A stretch of 64,000 bases of DNA from JAGNKE01 sp964583335 (GCA_964583335.1 CAZOVG010000001.1:1-64000), one strand, 5' to 3'. Shown: positions 16,679 through 26,695, counted from the first letter of the stretch. Numbers and translations are program-made. Notes: generated by a model not told the origin, from the sequence alone.

Positions 16679-17551
16679 TTAGGCCGGGGCGCGCATAGAC
16701 ATGCCCGGTCCACCCGTACCGGGCGCGTTGCCCGGCTGATTCTCGGGCCTGTAGGCCATCTCGGGCGGGGTGACTTCCGGCTCGGGGGTGCCGAGGGCCG
16801 GGCGTACATCGCCTCTGGGGTTGTCGGCTTTCTGGCGGTCGAACAGGTCGGCGTCCAGCGCTTGGAAGAATGCGCCGAAGCCCGCGAAGCCCGCACGGTT
16901 CATTGCCATGTCATTAAGGCCGGAGAGCGCATCACGGATTTGGTCGAGGGATTCGAGCGAGCCGCCCTTACCCATCGCTTGGTTCAACTCATCCCATTCG
17001 ATCCCCTGCGCGTTCATACTGAGCGCCAGACCGTTTATGGTCGCGCGGACGTCGCTGTAAACGCCATCCTGATCGTGGCGGTTTCCGACCTGCCACATCC
17101 CGTGTTGGCTGTCTGGATCGAACACACTCCAGCCTGCTTCCCTGTGCTCTGTGCTGAGTTCCACTTCACGGCTGCCATTACGGGCTTGCAAAAGGCGGTC
17201 AGTCGCCAGCTCCAATGTGTTGTTACGACCAAGTTGATCGCCCGTGGTGCTTGCTGCTTCCATAAGCTCCATGGCTGTGACTTCGCTGGCCACGTTGCCT
17301 TGTTGCATTGAAATAACATCAATATCATTCACCGCTAAATCCGGGTTTAACAAGATGTCGTCGAAATATTGTTCACGGACACGAAAACTGAGATCCAGAT
17401 CGGCATCGCCGATATCAAACGTGCTTACGCCCGCCAAAGCCATTTCCTGAGCATTCGCTTCAGTCTGCGGATCGTCCTTTTTTTGTCCGCCTGATGCAGA
17501 ATCGCCTGAGAGATCAATCATGCCTTCTGGCATGGAAAAGGACAGAGACAT
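16679..17551 (-). CDS. Orphan acidic protein
   Basis: A 290-residue soluble protein with no signal peptide or membrane segment and no recognised domain. The first 60 residues are polar and disordered-looking. The middle is acidic and Asp/Asn-rich (FDIGDADLDLSF, NPDLAVNDIDV), and the last 60 residues are Pro/Gly-rich. GGAAGTAAAAA-type sequence precedes the ATG at 17551. It has its own terminator and an AT-rich promoter region (17560-17660), so it looks monocistronic. A surface or secreted role is possible but unsupported. Confidence 0.65.
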   Translation of the reverse strand: MSLSFSMPEGMIDLSGDSASGGQKKDDPQTEANAQEMALAGVSTFDIGDADLDLSFRVREQYFDDILLNPDLAVNDIDVISMQQGNVASEVTAMELMEAASTTGDQLGRNNTLELATDRLLQARNGSREVELSTEHREAGWSVFDPDSQHGMWQVGNRHDQDGVYSDVRATINGLALSMNAQGIEWDELNQAMGKGGSLESLDQIRDALSGLNDMAMNRAGFAGFGAFFQALDADLFDRQKADNPRGDVRPALGTPEPEVTPPEMAYRPENQPGNAPGTGGPGMSMRAPA

Positions 17552-17719
17552 TTTTTACTTCCTTCTTTGTGTTTAGCCGTACGCCGCGTTTTCCGCGCAC
17601 AGCCCCCCTATTTTCTTAACTTATACGAAATTCTACTTCATTTGTAAATTTTTGGCAAAAATTAACGCAAGATTCCCCCAATTCTCCGGTTTTCCGGGAG
17701 TTTTCAGGGCTTTAAATAC

Positions 17720-18409
17720 CTATTCGTCGTGGGCCAGCTCGCGTTCGTATTTTTCGTCGTTTTTTGCGGTTTCGGCGCTTTTTTCGCCCAGTTTCTGGGC
17801 CGCGAACAGCACGATGGCGCATCCCACAGGGAAGATGATCTCGTTGATGCAGCGCGAGGCGATTCCCAGCGGGGGAATCGGTTCCGGGGCCATGGTGACC
17901 ATGAGATAGACAATCGTGCCGCCGAACGCCAGCCCGATCGCCAGACCGGCCAGAACGTGCTGGGCCAGGGTCGAGGTGGGCCTTCTGCCGAGAAGCCCGA
18001 TCAGCAACCCGAGGAGCGCGTATTCCAAAGCCTTGAGCCCCACGATCAGAAGCGGGGACGGGCCGCCCGCCGCCGTCTGGCCTGCGATAGCCAGCGCCTG
18101 CGAGGCGCTTTTATGGAGGACTTTCGCGGTGTAGAAGGCCACGGGGGCGGCGATCAGTCCTGCGATCCCCATCACCGGCGGGCGCATCTTGCCCGCCGCC
18201 ATGCCGACCGCCACGCCGGTGCAGACCAGCGTAGACCACGAGACTTTCTGCACGAGGTCGGCGATGATCGTTTCGATCGCGGGTTCGTTTTTGAAATAGG
18301 CGGCGGCAATCAGCATCAGAAGCTGCATGAACAGGCCGAGCAGGATGGACATCCATGCGACGTTCAGAAGGGTCTTGCCCAGAGAGGCCGTCTTGGTTTT
18401 TTCCGACAT
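17720..18409 (-). CDS. Polytopic membrane protein at the end of the mtn operon
   Basis: A 229-residue protein with about five or six hydrophobic segments (near residues 18-38, 58-72, 76-95, 118-142, 148-170 and 185-205) and a charged C-terminal tail. No transporter family is recognised. It lies 16 bases downstream of mtnA on the same strand, so it is probably the fifth operon gene. A role in handling a salvage intermediate or product is only inference from position. Confidence 0.75.
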   Translation of the reverse strand: MSEKTKTASLGKTLLNVAWMSILLGLFMQLLMLIAAAYFKNEPAIETIIADLVQKVSWSTLVCTGVAVGMAAGKMRPPVMGIAGLIAAPVAFYTAKVLHKSASQALAIAGQTAAGGPSPLLIVGLKALEYALLGLLIGLLGRRPTSTLAQHVLAGLAIGLAFGGTIVYLMVTMAPEPIPPLGIASRCINEIIFPVGCAIVLFAAQKLGEKSAETAKNDEKYERELAHDE

Positions 18410-18425
18410 GGTTTTCCCGCCTTTT

Positions 18426-19508
<1,083 letters not shown>

Positions 19509-19517
19509 GGGTCTGTC

Positions 19518-20219
19518 TCAGGCCGCGATTTTATCCGGCTCGATCTCCTCGAAGCTTCTGGCCACCTTGTATTTGGGTACGCCGTCCTGCAGCCCGTCGC
19601 GGTCGAGCACGATCACGGGCATGCCCGCCTTCGCGGCGGCCTCGATCTCCTGCGTGTTGTCGGAGAGGAAGAGGATGCGCTCGGGCGCGAGGCCGATCTG
19701 GGCCGCGATTTTTTCGTAGGATTCGGCTTGGAGTTTCGGCCCGGTCGTGGTGTCGAAATAGCCGGAGAAGAGCGGGGTCAGGTCGCCAGAAGCGGTGTTG
19801 GAAAAGAGGAGCTTTTGCGCGGCGACGGAGCCGGAGGAGTAGATATAAAGGTCGAAGCCCGCCTTTTTCCAGCGCTTGAGGCGATCGACGGCATCCTCAT
19901 AGATATGGCCGTGCAGCTCGCCCGCCTCGTAGCCCGCCTGCCAGATCATGCCTTGCAGGGTTTTGAGGGGGGTGAGTTTCTTGTCTTCCTCGATCCAGCG
20001 CTGGAGGACTTCGACGACTTCCTCGTCGCTGAGGCCGTCGTTATTCTCCTCGGCGCGGACGTCGTTGAGGATGGTTTCGATTTCCTGCGCGTACTCCTGC
20101 ACGAAGCCGGGGAGGTGTCTGTACGCGTACGGGAATAGAACGTCTTTTACGAAGGAGATCGAGCTGGTCGTCCCCTCAATATCGGTGAGGATGGCTTTAA
20201 TACCGTTTTTGCTGCTCAT
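19518..20219 (-). CDS. mtnC: Acireductone synthase (enolase-phosphatase) MtnC
   Basis: A 233-residue HAD enzyme that enolises and dephosphorylates the diketo intermediate to acireductone. HAD motif I is ILTDIEGTTSS near residue 10, motif II YSSGSVAAQ, the lysine is in the TGPKLQAESY region, and motif IV is ILFLSDNTQEIEAA. ATG 20219 directly precedes the conserved domain and fits MtnC length; the longer frame to 20285 overlaps mtnD and is rejected. Confidence 0.95.
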   Translation of the reverse strand: MSSKNGIKAILTDIEGTTSSISFVKDVLFPYAYRHLPGFVQEYAQEIETILNDVRAEENNDGLSDEEVVEVLQRWIEEDKKLTPLKTLQGMIWQAGYEAGELHGHIYEDAVDRLKRWKKAGFDLYIYSSGSVAAQKLLFSNTASGDLTPLFSGYFDTTTGPKLQAESYEKIAAQIGLAPERILFLSDNTQEIEAAAKAGMPVIVLDRDGLQDGVPKYKVARSFEEIEPDKIAA

Positions 20220-20238
20220 GGTTTTCCGTTTGTCCGGG

Positions 20239-20793
20239 CTAGGCGACATGTTTTTCGTATTTCGGGAATTTCTGCGAGATATCATCGCCGGTGAATTCCG
20301 CCACCCAGCCTTCGGGCGTGAGGAAGAAGCGGATGCAGGTGAAATCCGGCTCCGGCCCCATGTCGAACCAGTGTTTGATTCCTGCGGGGACGCTGATGAG
20401 GTCGCCGCGCGCGCAGAGGGTCATGTAAAGCTTGCCACCCGTGCGCAGGTAGAAGATCCCCTGCCCTTCCACAAAGAAGCGTACCTCGTCCTCGTCGTGG
20501 GTGTGTTCGTTGATGAATTTATTGCGGGCCTCGGTTTTTTTCGGGTTGTCGGGGGAAAGGCGCACGACGTCCACGGTGTTGTAACCGCCGATTTTCTTGA
20601 TGCGTTCGATATCCTCGGCGTACGCGTCCATGACGGCGTTGTCGTCCGCACCCTTGGGCAGAACGCCCTGAGGTTTCCAGCGCTCGAAGGTCACGCCGAT
20701 TTTTTTCATCTCCTGCGCGATCACCGCGCCGTCTTCCGTGTCGAGTTCGGGGGCGTCGGGCTTATTGTCAGGGAATATGGTCAGGCGGCTCAT
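20239..20793 (-). CDS. mtnD: Acireductone dioxygenase MtnD
   Basis: A 184-residue cupin that oxidises acireductone to the methionine precursor 2-keto-4-methylthiobutyrate and formate (Fe form). The metal ligands are in NEHTHDEDEVRFFVEG (His, His, Glu) and the later His in VPAGIKHWFDMG. It starts four bases after the mtnB stop. A Ni form would give an off-pathway reaction; sequence cannot tell which metal is used. Confidence 0.95.
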   Translation of the reverse strand: MSRLTIFPDNKPDAPELDTEDGAVIAQEMKKIGVTFERWKPQGVLPKGADDNAVMDAYAEDIERIKKIGGYNTVDVVRLSPDNPKKTEARNKFINEHTHDEDEVRFFVEGQGIFYLRTGGKLYMTLCARGDLISVPAGIKHWFDMGPEPDFTCIRFFLTPEGWVAEFTGDDISQKFPKYEKHVA

Positions 20794-20797
20794 GATT

Positions 20798-21418
20798 TCA
20801 TCCTCTCTTGAGCTTCAGCGTTTCGAGTTCGCAGGATAGCAGAACTTCGAGGCCTTCGACAACCTGCGCGGCCTCTTTCATGGTGCGGCCCCAGCCGTAA
20901 AGCCCGTGGGCGCGAATCATATAGGCGGGGGTAGACGGGCGGTCACGCAGGACGGTCTGCACCTGAAGGCCCAGATCGTCCATATCCTGAGAATTATCAA
21001 AAACGGGGATCGAAACCCGCACGTCGTGGGTATTAATGCCGGGGAAGACCTTGAGCAGCTCGTAGCCCTCAAGGTCATGGAATTTGGCGCGCGGATCGTG
21101 CCGGGTCAGGACCACCAGCGGGACCGAGTGGCTGTGGAGGACCGCGTTCACTTCCGGGAACATGGCATACAGGATCGTGTGCAGGCGCGTCTCGGCGGAG
21201 GGTTTTTTATCCTCCAGCGGCTTGCCTTCGGCGTCCACGCGCATGATGTCGGCCGGGGTCAACTCGCCCTTGTGGGCGCCGGAGACCGTCATGGCGATCG
21301 TGCCGTCCGAGAGGCGCATGGAATAATTGCCCGCCGTGGCGGGGGCGAGGCCCAGACGGTCGAGCCGCTTGCCCGCGCCTATAATCTGGTCCGCCGCGAT
21401 TTCAAAGGTGATTTTCAT
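20798..21418 (-). CDS. mtnB: Methylthioribulose-1-phosphate dehydratase MtnB
   Basis: A class II aldolase-fold dehydratase of 206 residues, first gene of the salvage operon. Zinc ligands appear in NAVLHSHSVP (HxH) and the later His in YMIRAHGLYGWG; the N-terminal ATAGNYSMRL and TVSGAHKGEL are family motifs. The ATG at 21418 starts at the usual place, but its AAAAGGG lies only one base away. A GTG at 21457 with GGGGGTGG upstream is an alternative, adding 13 residues. Confidence 0.94.
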   Translation of the reverse strand: MKITFEIAADQIIGAGKRLDRLGLAPATAGNYSMRLSDGTIAMTVSGAHKGELTPADIMRVDAEGKPLEDKKPSAETRLHTILYAMFPEVNAVLHSHSVPLVVLTRHDPRAKFHDLEGYELLKVFPGINTHDVRVSIPVFDNSQDMDDLGLQVQTVLRDRPSTPAYMIRAHGLYGWGRTMKEAAQVVEGLEVLLSCELETLKLKRG

Positions 21419-21541
21419 GCCCTTTTTATAGGGAAAAGCCCGGGGCTGCGCAAACACTATCCACCCCCGTATAGGAGATGCGAAGAGGTAAACCTTGCGG
21501 AGGCTGTGTTTATTGTGTAGAACCCGATACTTGCTGGATCA

Positions 21542-21618
21542 CGGAGCGTAGCGCAGCCTGGTAGCGCATCTGTTTTGGGAACAGAGGGCCGGGGGTTCGA
21601 ATCCCTCCGCTCCGACCA
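21542..21618 (+). tRNA. tRNA-Pro (TGG anticodon)
   Basis: Acceptor CGGAGCG/CGCTCCG, anticodon stem TCTGT/ACAGA around TTTGGGA (anticodon TGG), T-arm GGGGGTTCGAATCCCTC, discriminator A and encoded CCA. It immediately precedes the sigma factor gene. Confidence 0.96.
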
Positions 21619-21664
21619 TCCGGCACTGTTCATGGCGTTGAGCCGGAAAGGCTGGGGCTTGCCT

Positions 21665-22222
21665 ATGACGGGCAATCACAGTGAACTCAGGGGGCAAGAC
21701 CTTTGGCGTGAGCTTGCGATTAAAGCGCAACAAGGCGACCAGAGAGCATATGCCGCGCTGCTGCGCGACATCGTTCCCTTCATCCGCGCCGTGGCGTCCG
21801 GCAGTCTGGCCAATCCCGACTGGATCGACGATCTGGTGCAGGACGTTCTGGTCTCCGTGCATAAATCCCTTTCGACCTATAGCGACGACCGCCCCTTCAA
21901 ACCCTGGCTTTCGGCAATCATCCAGTTTCGCAGGACGGACCTGTTGCGTAAATATTACAAGAACCGAAGCAATAAGACGGTGGGTCTGGACGATCTGGAA
22001 TTTTCCGCGCAACATGTAACGAATCCGGCCCTTGCGGGCGAATTGAAGGATATCGAGGCGGCGCTGGCCGATTTGCCGGACAACCAGCGGAAGGTTTTCG
22101 AGATGATCAAGATTCACGGGTACAGCGCGCAGGAAGTGGCGAACGAGATGGGCATGAGCGTTTCCGCCGTTAAGGTTTCCGCGCACCGCACCATGAACAA
22201 ACTAAAGGACCGGCTGGGATGA
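21665..22222 (+). CDS. ECF-type RNA polymerase sigma factor
   Basis: A 185-residue sigma-70 family factor. Region 2 covers about residues 20-95 (WIDDLVQDVLVSVHKSL, then PFKPWLSAIIQFRRTDLLRK) and region 4 about 125-180, with the helix-turn-helix GYSAQEVANEMGMSVSAVKV. ATG 21665 gives normal ECF length; upstream in-frame codons lie in the tRNA. Its stop overlaps the start of an NrsF-type gene (ATGA), so the two are translationally coupled. By analogy with Caulobacter SigF-NrsF it may respond to oxidative or heavy-metal stress; that is inference. Confidence 0.92.
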   Translation: MTGNHSELRGQDLWRELAIKAQQGDQRAYAALLRDIVPFIRAVASGSLANPDWIDDLVQDVLVSVHKSLSTYSDDRPFKPWLSAIIQFRRTDLLRKYYKNRSNKTVGLDDLEFSAQHVTNPALAGELKDIEAALADLPDNQRKVFEMIKIHGYSAQEVANEMGMSVSAVKVSAHRTMNKLKDRLG

Positions 22223-22869
22223 GCGGGAACGAGCCAGACAACAAAACGGACGCCTTGATCGACTCGCTGTGCGCGGAGCTGAAGCCCTGCTGCAAATTGC
22301 GTCATCCGTTCTGGCGCGGGCTGGGCTGGGTTTCTCTAGCGTTCCTTTATGTTATCGGCAGCGTTTATGCACAGGGTTTCCGGCTGGATATTGCCACACA
22401 GATGGGCAGCGCCGATTTCGTGTTCGAGCTGGCGCTTGTAACGGCGATGTCCGTTTCGGCGGCATTTTGCGCGGTGTGGCTGTGCGTTCCCGACATGCGG
22501 GGGCAGACGTGGCTGGTCTCGATTCCCTTTACGCTGTTTTTCGCATTCTGCCTTTTGCTGGGGCTGCGGGCCAGTCTGGGTGGGTTCGTGATGCCTGAGA
22601 TCAACTGGTGCTTCTGTTACAAAAGCTCGATTCTTTACGGGCTTATTCCGGCCCTGACTATTTTTATCGTCTCTATGAAGGGGCGGACCACACATCCTAA
22701 CCTTCTGGCTTTTATGGTTTCTCTGGCCGTCGGGGGGCTGGGTTATGTCGGGCTGCGGCTGGTCTGCTGGTCGGAGGATATCGGGCATATCCTGATCATC
22801 CATGCGCTGCCTTATATCCTGTTCGGGCTTCTGGCGGCGCTTCTGGCGCGGCGGATTTACCGCTGGTAA
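22219..22869 (+). CDS. NrsF-family (DUF1109) membrane anti-sigma factor
   Basis: A 216-residue protein with six predicted membrane segments and a short cytoplasmic N-terminus (LIDSLCAELKPCCKLRHPFWR) of the type that binds the sigma factor. Family hallmarks are the early Arg-His-Pro, a Cys-Trp near residue 177 (LVCWSEDIGH), and His in IIHALPYIL. NrsF of Caulobacter holds SigF at the membrane until conserved cysteines sense stress. Overlap with the sigma gene supports the pair. Confidence 0.88.
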   Translation: MSGNEPDNKTDALIDSLCAELKPCCKLRHPFWRGLGWVSLAFLYVIGSVYAQGFRLDIATQMGSADFVFELALVTAMSVSAAFCAVWLCVPDMRGQTWLVSIPFTLFFAFCLLLGLRASLGGFVMPEINWCFCYKSSILYGLIPALTIFIVSMKGRTTHPNLLAFMVSLAVGGLGYVGLRLVCWSEDIGHILIIHALPYILFGLLAALLARRIYRW

Positions 22870-22918
22870 GCGGCGCGGTTCTGCGCTATTTTTGCGGAAG
22901 ATTTGCCAGAGGTTTTCC

Positions 22919-23227
22919 ATGCACGTCACGATTTTCAAGCCCTCCAAAAACGCCATGCAATCCGGCCACGGGGGTACGGGCGAGTGGGTCATCGAATACG
23001 AGGCGCCCAGCGAGCGGCGGCCGGAGCCGCTGATGGGCTGGACGGAGGCCGGGGACACGGCCAATCAGGTGCGTCTCAAGTTCCGCAGCCGCGAGGAAGC
23101 ACAAGGCTTTGCGGAGAAGCAGGGTTGGGATTATACTGTGCTGGAGCCGCGCGCGCGACGCGTCAAGCCCCGGAATTTCGCGGATAATTTCAAGTACGTT
23201 CCGCCGGAGAAGACGGAAAAGGCTTGA
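22919..23227 (+). CDS. NADH dehydrogenase accessory subunit, NDUFS4 family
   Basis: A 102-residue soluble protein matching the ETC complex I subunit family found in alphaproteobacteria and mitochondria. Motifs include MHVTIFKPSKNAMQSG at the start, WVIEYEAP, LMGWTEAGDT, QVRLKF and the C-terminal RPKNFADNF-like stretch. It binds the peripheral arm of complex I. AGAGG seven bases before ATG 22919 marks the start; the longer open frame overlaps the NrsF gene. The nuo operon is not in the window. Confidence 0.93.
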   Translation: MHVTIFKPSKNAMQSGHGGTGEWVIEYEAPSERRPEPLMGWTEAGDTANQVRLKFRSREEAQGFAEKQGWDYTVLEPRARRVKPRNFADNFKYVPPEKTEKA

Positions 23228-23271
23228 TCGCCGGGCGGGTTTTATTGCATCCTGCGGCGCCTGTGCGATCC

Positions 23272-23347
23272 GATCCCGTAGCTCAACGGATAGAGCAACT
23301 GCCTTCTAAGCAGTAGGTTGCAGGTTCGAGCCCTGCCGGGATCGCCA
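23272..23347 (+). tRNA. tRNA-Arg (TCT anticodon)
   Basis: Acceptor GATCCCG/CGGGATC, anticodon stem ACTGC/GCAGT around CTTCTAA (anticodon TCT), T-arm GCAGGTTCGAGCCCTGC, discriminator G and encoded CCA. Confidence 0.96.
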
Positions 23348-23367
23348 TTTTTCAATGTATTTGGTTA

Positions 23368-23673
23368 TCAGGGATCCTCCTGAAGCATTCGCAGGCCGCA
23401 TTGGGGGCAGTTGCAGAGGTATTTCCCGCGCGTGTAGACCTTGGCGCAGCGGGGGCATTCCACCTTGCAGGATTTCAGCAACACCTGAACGAACACGGTG
23501 AGCCACGCCAGCAGGAGCGCCACCACGACCGCAAGGGGCCATTCGTCGGATTGCGGCAGGAGAAAGCCGACCACGCCTATCGGGATCAGGCTGAACATGA
23601 CGCCCAGCAGTTTGAGCGTATCTCTGACGACCTGCTGTTTATAATTTTCCCAGTGTTCGGTATATTTGCCCAT
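23368..23673 (-). CDS. Small membrane protein with zinc-ribbon-like tail
   Basis: A 101-residue protein with two adjacent membrane segments (about 19-40 and 45-67). A cytoplasmic or periplasmic tail follows with paired cysteines CPRC and CNCPQC, 14 or more residues apart, as in a zinc ribbon. No known family is recognised. It lies 22 bases after the flavin reductase gene and is probably co-transcribed. Confidence 0.7.
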   Translation of the reverse strand: MGKYTEHWENYKQQVVRDTLKLLGVMFSLIPIGVVGFLLPQSDEWPLAVVVALLLAWLTVFVQVLLKSCKVECPRCAKVYTRGKYLCNCPQCGLRMLQEDP

Positions 23674-23695
23674 CCGTCCCCGTCAGGCCCTTTTC

Positions 23696-24247
23696 CTATG
23701 CCGCGTGTTTCTTGACCCAGCCGACATACGCGTTCACCCATTTCTGGAGGAAGTCCTTGCTGTCGGGCCCGATATTCCCGGCGGAATCGATCAGACCGTC
23801 GGAGGCGCGGATGAAGCCCTCGGGCTGGCCCAGGGTCGGCATATCCAGATGGGCGAGGATCGTGCGCAAATGCTGCTGCGCCAACGCGGTCCCGATCGCG
23901 CCGGGGGAAACGCCGATCACGCCGGCGGGTTTGCCGGGCCAGACGCTCTGGCCGTAGGGGCGGGAGCCGTGGTCGATGGCGTTCTTGAGCACGCCGGGGA
24001 TCGAGCGGTTATATTCGGGGGTCACGAACAGGACGCCCTGCGCCGCCGCCACTTGCGCCTTCATGCGCTTGACGGATTCGGCCTGATTGCCGTCGTCGTC
24101 CTGATTATAGGGCGGCAGGTCGCCGATGCCGACCTGATCGAAGGTGAAGTCGTTCGGGGCGAGGCGGGCCAACCCCGTGGCCAATTTCGCGTTGATGGAA
24201 TCCTTGCGGAGGCTGCCGACGATGACTGCGATTTTGTAATTTGACAT
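23696..24247 (-). CDS. NADPH-dependent FMN reductase (flavodoxin fold)
   Basis: A 183-residue flavoprotein. The FMN phosphate loop is GSLRKDSINAKLA near residue 11, with PPYNQDD and the second FMN-binding motif FVTPEYNRSIPGVLKNAIDH. It ranks with ChrR/YieF-type quinone and chromate reductases that protect against redox stress. An Arg-to-neighbouring substrate choice cannot be read. The ATG at 24247 begins MSNYKIAVIVGS, the usual place. Confidence 0.92.
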   Translation of the reverse strand: MSNYKIAVIVGSLRKDSINAKLATGLARLAPNDFTFDQVGIGDLPPYNQDDDGNQAESVKRMKAQVAAAQGVLFVTPEYNRSIPGVLKNAIDHGSRPYGQSVWPGKPAGVIGVSPGAIGTALAQQHLRTILAHLDMPTLGQPEGFIRASDGLIDSAGNIGPDSKDFLQKWVNAYVGWVKKHAA

Positions 24248-24316
24248 AGCGTGTTTTCCCCTTGGCGAAGGTTTGGTTTGAGACGATCAAACCTACCACC
24301 GGGATCGCGGGGCGGA

Positions 24317-24378
24317 CAATACAAAACAACCCGGCCTGCGCCCATCATTTGCGTGTGGGGGGACGCGGTGCCGGGTTG
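24317..24378 (-). terminator. Possible terminator with large loop
   Basis: CAACCCGGC (24327-24335) pairs perfectly with GCCGGGTTG (24370-24378); on the minus strand the stem is followed by TTTTGTATT. The 34-base loop is long for an intrinsic terminator. It would end the small gene at 24433-24600. Confidence 0.4.
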
Positions 24379-24432
24379 GCTCGCTTGGTTTCTTCGCCGG
24401 ATGCTCGCGCCTCCGGCATAGATTCCATGATT

Positions 24433-24600
24433 TTAGATTGAGGGTTCGGGGCCGCCGGGCTCGGCGGCGGCGTCGCTCTGAAGTTTTTTCTTGAGATTGT
24501 CGAGACATTCGGCGTTGTGCGCGGCCATGAACATATTCACGTTTACGGATGCGGCGGAATGCATAGATTTTTGAACGCCGTCTTCAGAGTATTGCGACAT
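24433..24600 (-). CDS. Small orphan protein
   Basis: A 55-residue reading frame starting MSQYSEDGVQKSMHSAASVN, with AAGGGG seven bases upstream. It is helical in appearance with one cysteine and an acidic Pro-rich end. It has no signal peptide. The good ribosome site and a hairpin downstream support a real gene, but the function is unknown. Confidence 0.55.
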   Translation of the reverse strand: MSQYSEDGVQKSMHSAASVNVNMFMAAHNAECLDNLKKKLQSDAAAEPGGPEPSI

Positions 24601-24769
24601 TGGTAACCCCTTTTGGTAAGCCCTGATAAGATTCAGTCTAGCGGGCAATTCCTAAAGAATGGTTAGGAGTCAAAGGCCAAATATCGTTTATTTTCAGTCT
24701 TTTATGCTTATACCTTGGGATAGGAGACCTGAGGGAAAGCCGCGCGGGCGGCGGGGTTTGCGCGGCCTG

Positions 24770-26695
24770 TTACCAGCCGCCCCCACCGCCTCCTCCGCCG
24801 CCGCCACCGGAGCCGCCGCCACCGCCGCCAGAGGAGGAGGAAGCGCTCACCGTGCTGGCGATGCTGTTGGTGATCGAGGCCATGGAAAATCCGCCGGAGG
24901 GCGAATAGGCGGACGAGCCGGAATACCACGAGGGACCGCCATAGGCGCGCGCAGCAGCGCCCGCTCCCGCCGCAGTGGCCGCCGCCGCTGCCGAGAGCGC
25001 GAATTTTTCGCCCCATTTCGAGTCGACGTCGAGCGCGATCGCGTAGGGCAGATATTTTTCATAGAGTTCGCGCGACATTTGCGGCGGGTCGAACTTCTGG
25101 AGCACCTTCTCCTCGACCGCCTGCATGTAATACTGGAAGCCGATGAGATGGTCCATGACCTCCCGGCCCTCCTTCGTCGGCGCACGCAGGAGATGACGCA
25201 TGACGACAACGAGGGACGCCATTGCAAACATCGTCAAGATATTCAGGAAGGATATGAACGAGACCAGAACAAACAGCACGGGAGCGCTGGCGGCCGATAC
25301 GGCGATGGCCAGAAGATGATGCCACGGTTTTCTTTCGGGTCTTTTTCCGGGTCTTCTCAAGAGGCCGAGCGTGCCGAAGATGATGGCGTATACGATCTCG
25401 GTATAGACCCAGATTCCGAAGCCGATCCAGAAGTCCGCGCCCTCGGAGGGGCCGTAGGTGTAGACCGTGAAGGCGATCAGAAAGCCTATGTACAAGGTCA
25501 TTCCCAGAAACCACCAGCCGTAATTATTGTTGTAGTATTTTTTGCTGCAGAGTTTATTGAGAATCTCGCTGTGCTTGTTGGAGTATGTCACGAGGCTTTG
25601 ACTCGCCGGCTTGAGGACCAGCGTGTTTTCAAACGCGGGAATGAGGATTTTTTCATCCTCGGACATCGGTTTGTCGTAATAGACTTGCGGATAAATGCGC
25701 ACGATTTCGTAGGTGTTTTTGGACAGCTCCTTGATCTTAATGAATCCCTTGGCGGCCAGCGAGACGATGGCGGCGGTCAGGGTCTCCTTGGTGCCCGCCA
25801 TGCCCATGTTCAGGATCTGGGCGCTCATGGCCGGAGAGATGCCCTCCAGCGGGCTGTATTGCGGGATGATATTTCGGCCCTTGGGATCACGGCCCATGCG
25901 CATCCACATGAAGAGGAATATAAAAAAGATCAGCGCAAAACCAAACAACAGGATTTCGAGGCCCTTGTGCGCGCGCCAGAAAAATTCCGGGCCGGTCATC
26001 GAGGCATCTTTAACGAACGACCCCTTGGGGAAATTAACAAGCACCGTCATGCCCTCATAGGGGTTGAGTGTGCGGGTCGTCTTGACCATCAGGTGGCCGT
26101 TTTCCTGCTTGGATTCAAAATCCTTTCCCTTCCAGAGCGCCTTTCCGGTGAAGACCTCGAAGCTCTCCACGCGTACGCCCGGAGGCGGGACGATATCGGC
26201 GCCGCCCTTTTCGATCGGGAAGACCCAGCCGGTGCCGATGACGTTCCAGTGTAGCTGTTCGTAGCCGTCGAAAAAGAAGACCTGCTGGCTGGGGACCTTA
26301 TAGACGATTTCGTAGGTGTAGCGCACGCCGGGATCGAGGAGGGTATGATACTCGCCGATATAGACCCGCATATTTCGCGGGCCCAGCTCGTAATGCCAGC
26401 TTTCGTCGATGCCGTCCTTTTTGACCGATTCGATCTCATATTCGACGGGCAGAACGCCGCCCCAAGACGTATGCCGGACGATCGGCAGGTCGCGGTAGAT
26501 GCCGCGATTGATCTGCTCGCGTTCCGCCGTGACGACGATGGTTTCCTTGATCCGCAGGTGGCCGGATTTTTCAATCCAGACCTGCGTGAGGTAGAAATGG
26601 ATGATCTCCGCCGCATGCGCCCGCACAGGGAGCAAGATCAGCACAAAAAAGGTCAGACAACAAAAGAGCCTACGCACCATAAACCTTCGCGACAT
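24770..26695 (-). CDS. DUF2207 membrane protein with Gly-rich tail
   Basis: About 641 residues. A signal peptide ends at AHA/AE. The extracytoplasmic DUF2207 domain (about 30-230) is shown by LRIKETIVVTAE, NRGIYRDLP and a YTYEIVYKV stretch. Membrane segments lie near residues 240-262 and 395-500, and the tail becomes Ser then almost pure Gly before a final Trp. Such tails are usual in this family, whose function is unknown but envelope-associated. ATGs at 26722, 26695 and 26680 are all in frame; 26695 is a compromise because no site has a strong Shine-Dalgarno. Confidence 0.85.
   Translation of the reverse strand: MSRRFMVRRLFCCLTFFVLILLPVRAHAAEIIHFYLTQVWIEKSGHLRIKETIVVTAEREQINRGIYRDLPIVRHTSWGGVLPVEYEIESVKKDGIDESWHYELGPRNMRVYIGEYHTLLDPGVRYTYEIVYKVPSQQVFFFDGYEQLHWNVIGTGWVFPIEKGGADIVPPPGVRVESFEVFTGKALWKGKDFESKQENGHLMVKTTRTLNPYEGMTVLVNFPKGSFVKDASMTGPEFFWRAHKGLEILLFGFALIFFIFLFMWMRMGRDPKGRNIIPQYSPLEGISPAMSAQILNMGMAGTKETLTAAIVSLAAKGFIKIKELSKNTYEIVRIYPQVYYDKPMSEDEKILIPAFENTLVLKPASQSLVTYSNKHSEILNKLCSKKYYNNNYGWWFLGMTLYIGFLIAFTVYTYGPSEGADFWIGFGIWVYTEIVYAIIFGTLGLLRRPGKRPERKPWHHLLAIAVSAASAPVLFVLVSFISFLNILTMFAMASLVVVMRHLLRAPTKEGREVMDHLIGFQYYMQAVEEKVLQKFDPPQMSRELYEKYLPYAIALDVDSKWGEKFALSAAAAATAAGAGAAARAYGGPSWYSGSSAYSPSGGFSMASITNSIASTVSASSSSGGGGGGSGGGGGGGGGGGW

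Noticed and set aside
21419..21541. SAM-type riboswitch before mtnB
   Set aside because: A salvage operon invites one, but no recognisable conserved SAM riboswitch core could be drawn in this short leader.
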